Source: Chloroflexota bacterium
Lineage (GTDB): Bacteria > Chloroflexota > Anaerolineae > Anaerolineales > UBA11858
Assembly: GCA_003513015.1 (NCBI GenBank)
Contig: DOTA01000178.1
Coordinates: 5,819-14,613 of the forward strand
Length of the DNA: 8,795 nucleotides
Direction of reading: 5' to 3'
Below the pieces are notes generated by a model. The model was not told the origin of the DNA, did not search any database, and saw nothing but the letters and a program-made list of their open reading frames with translations. A program made the position numbers and the translations under genes. Positions within the stretch are counted from its first letter, which is position 1; each line of letters begins with the position of its first letter. Below are positions 6,218 through 8,795 of this stretch, piece by piece.

Positions 6218-7942
6218 ATGAAAAAGATTAAAAACTGGCTCAATAGATTCTTTCTCTGGCTCAAGAAATTTTTCTTCCCCCCGGCTGGAACACCAAGATG
6301 GCTACGCATTTTACCCTACGCGGTACTTGGCATTCTGACTCTTTTTGTTCTGGTAGGCACTGCTTACGCCTGGGATTACACCAACTCCCCCGAATTTTGC
6401 GGTACCGCCTGCCACACCATGCCCCCCCAATACACATCTTACCTGACATCTCCACACGCCCGCGTTGATTGTGTAGAATGCCATATCGGGCGCGGCTTTG
6501 TGGCTACCAAGGTCACCCGCAAAGCCGGCGATGCCAAACACATCATCGCGCTGGCATTCAAGCGATACGAATTTCCTATCACCGCGGGCGAACTCCGCCC
6601 CGCCCGCGAAACTTGTGAGCGTTGCCATAATCCGGAAAAGTTTTCGGATGACAGCCTACGCGAAATCAAAACGTTTGGCAATGATACCGAAAATACGCCC
6701 ACTACCACATACCTGATTTTCAAAACTGGGGGCGGCAGCAAACGGGTGGGGGCCGGACAAGGCATTCACTGGCATATCGAAAATCCGGTGCTATATTACG
6801 CTCCCCAGCACGATGAACAAGAAATCCCCTATGTTCAGGTTGTCAATGAAGACGGCAGCACCACAGAATATGTGGATATTGAAGCCAATTTTGATCCTGC
6901 CTCCATCAACCCCGCAGACCTGAAAGAAATGGACTGCATCACCTGTCACAATCGCATCACCCATCTGGTCAATCCACCCGAAAAGATCATCGATGAATTA
7001 TTGGCTCGCGGCATTGTTTCCACGGATATTCCGGATATCCGCCGCCAAACTGTGGATCTTTTCTACCGGCCTTATGAGACCAGCGCCCTGGCAACAGAAT
7101 CTATCGCGGGCCTGGATAATTATTACAAATCCTATTACCCCGAATATTACGCGGCCAATCAGGAATTGATCCAAGAAACCATTGTGATTTTACAAACTGC
7201 CTACAATCAAAGTGTTTCTCCAGAACAAAAATCAGATTGGAACAGCCACCCCAACAACGTAGGCCATCTATATTCTCCGGGATGTTTCCGCTGTCACGAT
7301 GGCAAGCACCTTAACCAAGAAGATGAGGCCATCCGTCTGGAGTGTAACCTGTGCCATTCCATCCCTGTGGTTTCTGGGGCCGAGGATTTTGTCACCAATA
7401 TCGAGATCAGCAACGGGCCAGAACCTGAAACGCACCTGCATCCTAACTGGATCAGCATGCACCATGATGCCTTCAATCCCACTTGCAGCAACTGTCACAC
7501 CACGGAAGACCCGGGCGGTGTGAGCAACACTTCCTTCTGTTCCAACAGCGCTTGCCATGGCACCGTTTTTGAATATGCCGGGTTTGACGCCCCTGCCTTG
7601 CGCGAGATTATTCTGGAGCAACTGCCACCCACACCGGAACCAACCCCGCCACCGCCCACCGATGCGCCGATCACCTACGAGAATCTGATTGGCCCCATGT
7701 TTGAGCAACGCTGCGGTAGCTGCCACGGAGCCAGCGATGCAATTCAAGGGTTGGATTTGACTAGCTACGCGGGTATAATGGCTGGCAGCGATAATGGTCC
7801 GGTTGTGATCCCAGGAGATGTGGAAGGCAGTTTGCTGATCCAAAAGCAAACTGGTGAAAAGCCCCACTTTGCTCAACTTACACCCGAGGAGTTGGAGTAC
7901 GTTACCAACTGGATTAGCAATGGTGCGCCCGAATCAGAATAA
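6218..7942 (+). CDS. NapC/NirT-type nine-haem membrane cytochrome with fused C-terminal cytochrome c module
   Basis: The 574-residue protein has a short cytoplasmic Lys/Phe-rich N-terminus, one transmembrane anchor (about 31-50) and then a NapC/NirT-like quinol-oxidising start. The first haem motif is expanded (CGTACH, 61-66, a CX3CH) and is followed by TMPPQY, SPH and CVECH (85-89). Further sites are CERCH 133, CITCH 240, CFRCH 356, CNLCH 376, CSNCH 423, CSNSACH 441 (a CX4CH) and CGSCH 499. A Pro-rich linker (469-480) leads to a planctomycete-type cytochrome c domain closely similar to that of the gene at 4808. The family takes electrons from menaquinol at the outer membrane face and passes them to periplasmic or extracellular partners. 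The overall plan recalls the Geobacter inner-membrane cytochrome ImcH, though this is an architectural analogy. GAGGT (6203-6207) lies 10 nt before the ATG at 6218; an in-frame TTG at 6215 (7 nt) is an alternative start. Terminators flank the gene, so it is probably its own unit. Confidence 0.87.
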   Translation: MKKIKNWLNRFFLWLKKFFFPPAGTPRWLRILPYAVLGILTLFVLVGTAYAWDYTNSPEFCGTACHTMPPQYTSYLTSPHARVDCVECHIGRGFVATKVTRKAGDAKHIIALAFKRYEFPITAGELRPARETCERCHNPEKFSDDSLREIKTFGNDTENTPTTTYLIFKTGGGSKRVGAGQGIHWHIENPVLYYAPQHDEQEIPYVQVVNEDGSTTEYVDIEANFDPASINPADLKEMDCITCHNRITHLVNPPEKIIDELLARGIVSTDIPDIRRQTVDLFYRPYETSALATESIAGLDNYYKSYYPEYYAANQELIQETIVILQTAYNQSVSPEQKSDWNSHPNNVGHLYSPGCFRCHDGKHLNQEDEAIRLECNLCHSIPVVSGAEDFVTNIEISNGPEPETHLHPNWISMHHDAFNPTCSNCHTTEDPGGVSNTSFCSNSACHGTVFEYAGFDAPALREIILEQLPPTPEPTPPPPTDAPITYENLIGPMFEQRCGSCHGASDAIQGLDLTSYAGIMAGSDNGPVVIPGDVEGSLLIQKQTGEKPHFAQLTPEELEYVTNWISNGAPESE

Positions 7943-7967
7943 CTACTCTATCTGACACTACGCTTTC

Positions 7968-8004
7968 AATGGAGCCCAAAAGACAGCCTTTTGGGCTCCA
8001 TTTT
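7968..8004. terminator. Intrinsic terminator after the NapC-type gene
   Basis: A perfect 15-bp stem (7968-7982 with 7988-8002) with loop ACAGC runs into TTTTGTCT. It lies 25 bases after the TAA at 7942. Only about 40 bases then separate it from the Rieske gene. The Rieske-cytochrome b transcript must therefore start inside this short stretch or depend on read-through; I see no clear promoter there. Confidence 0.85.
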
Positions 8005-8045
8005 GTCTAAGAACCAACTGTACATTTTTACACAAAGGAGAAGAA

Positions 8046-8525
8046 ATGGCCGATAAAAAACAATTCACTCGGCGAGATTTCATGGGTTTTACAACTTTTG
8101 CCATCGGGGGCTTTATTGGCCTAGGATTGGGCATTCCCGCAATCGCTTATATCACCGGGCCAGCCAGAAAAAGCGATGCGAACCAGGCCTGGATCCAACT
8201 CGGGCCAGTTTCGAAAGTTGAGCTAAACACGCCAACTTTGTTTAAAACAACCGTAACGGAACAAACGGGCTGGATCGTCAACGAGCAAGAAATCTCGGTT
8301 TATGTGCTGACAGAAAATGGCCGTGATTTTATCGCCATGTCAAACGTCTGCACGCATCTGGGCTGCCGCGTGCGTTGGGTAACAGAAGAAGAAAAATTCT
8401 TCTGCCCTTGCCATAATGCTGTCTTTACCAAAGATGGCGAAGTCGCCAGCGGACCGCCTCCCAAACCTTTGAATCGCTACGAAGTCAAAATCGAGAACGA
8501 TCAAATCTTTATCCTAGGAGGTTAG
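8046..8525 (+). CDS. Rieske iron-sulfur protein of a bc-type quinol oxidase complex
   Basis: This 159-residue protein has a twin-arginine signal (TRRDFMGF, residues 8-15) followed by one hydrophobic anchor (about 16-37), as in membrane-held Rieske proteins. The 2Fe-2S site is complete: CTHLGC (Cys102 and His104 ligands, Cys107 disulfide) and CPCH (Cys120 and His123 ligands, Cys122 disulfide). A proline loop GPPPKPL follows at 137-142. The residues after CPCH are Asn-Ala-Val-Phe instead of the Gly-Ser-x-Tyr of high-potential Rieske proteins. Both hydrogen-bond donors to the cluster are thus missing, which predicts a low potential suited to menaquinol. AAAGGAG lies 5 nt before the ATG. The end of the gene contains the ribosome binding site (AGGAGG, 8516-8521) of the next gene, cytochrome b, so the two are coupled and form one complex. 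The start is well supported because the Tat motif follows directly. Confidence 0.95.
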   Translation: MADKKQFTRRDFMGFTTFAIGGFIGLGLGIPAIAYITGPARKSDANQAWIQLGPVSKVELNTPTLFKTTVTEQTGWIVNEQEISVYVLTENGRDFIAMSNVCTHLGCRVRWVTEEEKFFCPCHNAVFTKDGEVASGPPPKPLNRYEVKIENDQIFILGG

Positions 8526-8526
8526 G

Positions 8527-8795
8527 ATGACTACCAAATTTGCAGATTGGCTGGATGCCAGAGTTGGCTGGCGAGGCGTTTGGGAAGCAATTTTCTTGCG
8601 CAAACTCCCGAAAACCAATTGGCTGTATACCCTGGGAAGTGCAACCTTGTTTGTCGCGGTCAATCAGGCCGTCACAGGTATTCTGTTAACCCTCTATTAT
8701 GTACCTACGCCAGACCACGCCTACGATAGCGTACAGTACATCACTACCCAGATTCCAGCGGGCTGGTTGATCCGCGGGCTGCACCACTGGGGAGC
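8527..8795 (+). CDS. Cytochrome b subunit of a bc-type complex, N-terminal part (cut by window end)
   Basis: The frame starts at the ATG one base after the Rieske stop, with AGGAGG 5 nt upstream, and stays open to the window end (89 codons visible). It begins with an amphipathic stretch (FADWLDARVGWRGVWEAI). An LPKTNWLYTLGSA segment follows, then a first transmembrane helix with the AVNQAVTGILLTLYYVP pattern typical of cytochrome b/b6 N-termini. The visible end contains LHHWGA, where the conserved His of the second helix ligates a b haem. It should form the quinol-oxidising core with the Rieske protein. Downstream genes (rest of cytochrome b and a c-type subunit) are probably just outside the window. 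Whether it is a short b6 form or a full-length b cannot be told. Confidence 0.9.
   Translation, partial: MTTKFADWLDARVGWRGVWEAIFLRKLPKTNWLYTLGSATLFVAVNQAVTGILLTLYYVPTPDHAYDSVQYITTQIPAGWLIRGLHHWG

Noticed and set aside
7268..7876. 202-codon minus-strand open frame within the NapC-type gene
   Set aside because: It is long, but antisense to a clearly conserved nine-haem protein, with no recognisable domain.
8547..8729. 60-codon open frame overlapping the start of cytochrome b
   Set aside because: It is in another frame than the coupled cytochrome b gene, which has a ribosome binding site and family motifs.
1..8795. CRISPR arrays, tRNA or rRNA genes, insertion sequences, att sites
   Set aside because: No spaced direct repeats, cloverleaf-like segments, transposase motifs or rRNA-like stretches were seen on either strand.

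Overview
The window is an electron-transfer locus dense in c-type haem. Five genes carry 40 haem c attachment motifs (38 CxxCH, one CX3CH, one CX4CH), and they are followed by a Rieske iron-sulfur protein and the start of a cytochrome b. The organism is probably an anaerobic or facultative bacterium of the Chloroflexota (Anaerolineae-like). That assignment is an inference from the Thr/Pro-rich 'PTP' linkers, the planctomycete-type cytochrome c modules fused to membrane cytochromes, the lipoprotein-anchored multihaem proteins and overall protein style; no rRNA or marker gene is present.

Layout. The left end (7-1629, minus strand) encodes one long lipoprotein-type multihaem cytochrome with 13 CxxCH motifs. 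Its frame is broken by a single in-frame TGA at 1285-1287. The two halves lie in the same frame, only the first has an export signal, and a 6-bp GC-rich hairpin begins 11 nt past the TGA with its loop 17 nt past it. That geometry fits a bacterial selenocysteine insertion element; a nonsense mutation or a base-call error (TGG to TGA) is the simpler alternative. A divergent intergenic region (1630-2140) holds an exact CRP-type site (TGTGA-N6-TCACA), a TATAAT box and a 17-bp perfect hairpin.

On the plus strand follow an octahaem lipoprotein with a collagen-like Gly-X-Y stretch (2141-3430) and a terminator. Next is a translationally coupled pair (ATGA overlap): a nine-haem, C-terminally anchored cytochrome (3678-4811) and a di-haem b-type membrane cytochrome with a fused cytochrome c domain (4808-5968). 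After a strong terminator comes a NapC/NirT-type nine-haem cytochrome with expanded haem motifs and the same C-terminal cytochrome c module (6218-7942), then another terminator. The window ends with a Tat-dependent Rieske protein (8046-8525) and a coupled cytochrome b (8527 onward, cut by the window end).

Reading as a system: three separate membrane entry points for quinol electrons sit together (b-type cytochrome with nine-haem partner, NapC-type cytochrome, Rieske/cytochrome b). Two lipid-anchored multihaem proteins could store or pass on the electrons outside the membrane. The pairing resembles the CbcL-like and ImcH-like inner-membrane exits known from Geobacter extracellular electron transfer; this is an analogy of architecture, not demonstrated homology. 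The terminal acceptor cannot be read from the sequence.
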